A stretch of DNA of 6,766 nt from Paracoccaceae bacterium. GTDB taxonomy: Bacteria > Pseudomonadota > Alphaproteobacteria > Rhodobacterales > Rhodobacteraceae. The DNA is taken from contig DOHJ01000011.1 in NCBI GenBank assembly GCA_003535335.1, positions 1,113 through 7,878 on the forward strand, written 5' to 3'. Under the pieces are notes generated by a model that made no database searches, was not told the origin of the DNA, and saw only the letters and a list, made by a program, of their open reading frames with translations. Positions within the stretch are counted from its first letter, which is position 1. Every line of letters begins with the position of its first letter. A program made the translations under genes and the position numbers. Shown piece by piece: positions 6,177 to 6,766 of the stretch.

Positions 6177-6240
6177 TTTACCGGCCTTTTATGCATGCGA
6201 ATAAAGCTAAACAGTTCGGGTACAAAAGCAACGAATTAAT

Positions 6241-6756
6241 TCAGCCCCTTAGCCGCTTCAGATCAAAATTGCGGATTAACGGGCCAAGTTCCGGCTCGCT
6301 AATCAGTTCGGCGGCTTTTTTCAGGCTGAACCATTTGCGTTTTCGCTGTCCGGCCTCCGGGAATTTTTTCAGCAGCCCTTTTACCTTGAACGGAAATACA
6401 GCAACCACAATTGGCAAATTGTCGCCTTTGGGCAGGCTTTTGGTGTACGAATAAATCCCCAGGCACAGATCCGAAACCTTGCCCTCGACCCCGGCCTCTT
6501 CATAGGCTTCGGTGGCCGCAGCGCGCGCCGGTGTTTCGCCATCCATCGGCCAGCCCTTTGGAATGATCCAGCGTTTGGAGCCGCGGCTGGTAATCAGCAA
6601 AATCTGGATTTTTCCATCCACAATTCGATAGCACAACGCCCCGAACTGGGTGCGCACATCATGCTTGTGGGATACATCAAGCCGCTGTGGCTTGTGTTTT
6701 ATTTTGACTACACTGGTCACTTTTATTCGCCGCCGTTTGATACCTGTTACCCGCAT
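6241..6756 (-). CDS. Nudix hydrolase (DIPP-like subgroup)
   Basis: Nudix enzymes hydrolyse a nucleoside diphosphate linked to another group, or related diphosphates, using a divalent metal. The 171-residue protein has a basic N-terminal tail (residues 1-22), a first strand QFGALCYRIVDGKIQILLIT, then RGSKRWIIPKGWPMDGE. The Nudix box is G68-x5-E74-x7-T82-E83-A-Y-E86-E87-A-G89-V90: the metal-binding glutamates are intact, but the usual Arg before Glu83 is Thr. The RGSKRWIIPKGWP lead-in resembles diphosphoinositol-polyphosphate-hydrolase-like (DIPP) members, often active on diadenosine polyphosphates; the true substrate is unknown. The ATG at 6756 is preceded directly by an in-frame TAA, so the gene cannot extend past the edge; no Shine-Dalgarno is visible in the ten bases available, and a GTG at codon 12 is an alternative. 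It lies upstream of the DUF1178 gene on the same strand. Confidence 0.93.
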   Translation of the reverse strand: MRVTGIKRRRIKVTSVVKIKHKPQRLDVSHKHDVRTQFGALCYRIVDGKIQILLITSRGSKRWIIPKGWPMDGETPARAAATEAYEEAGVEGKVSDLCLGIYSYTKSLPKGDNLPIVVAVFPFKVKGLLKKFPEAGQRKRKWFSLKKAAELISEPELGPLIRNFDLKRLRG

Positions 6757-6766
6757 TTAATAGCGT

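Overview
The window looks like chromosomal backbone of an alphaproteobacterium, most likely a Rhodobacterales (Roseobacter-group) member of moderate GC. This rests on the lysC-ptsP neighbourhood, on the protein sequences (a GAF-containing EI-Ntr, an alphaproteobacterial-style aspartokinase, a DUF1178 protein, a CydD amino terminus) and on the general codon style. Nothing indicates phage, plasmid, transposon or CRISPR content.

Layout, left to right. A cydD 5' end on the minus strand (1-379) runs off the left edge. After a short gap with a nested inverted repeat (396-440) comes ptsP on the minus strand (462-2702), a complete nitrogen-PTS enzyme I. A gene-free stretch of about 400 bases (2703-3098) follows and carries three tandem 11-bp repeats. 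Next is lysC, aspartate kinase, on the minus strand (3099-4337), which contains a strong internal ribosome binding site and ATG that could yield a separate regulatory (beta) polypeptide. Then comes a YafY-type HTH/WYL transcriptional regulator on the minus strand (4449-5132), divergent from a RidA-family gene on the plus strand (5256-5651). A near-perfect 32-bp palindrome lies exactly midway between their start codons. The right end has two minus-strand genes, a DUF1178 putative zinc-ribbon protein (5733-6176) and a Nudix hydrolase (6241-6756).

How the genes may work together. LysC and PtsP are repeatedly neighbours in alphaproteobacteria, and EI-Ntr has been reported to interact with aspartokinase in Bradyrhizobium, so nitrogen status and aspartate-family amino acid synthesis may be linked here. 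The WYL regulator and the RidA protein form a self-contained divergent regulatory pair whose shared operator is visible. CydD is half of the CydDC exporter needed for cytochrome bd assembly and is not obviously related to ptsP.

I see no clearly undescribed system. The most useful leads are the central palindrome of the WYL/RidA pair, the internal lysC start, the 11-bp phased repeats upstream of ptsP, and the nested inverted repeat between ptsP and cydD.
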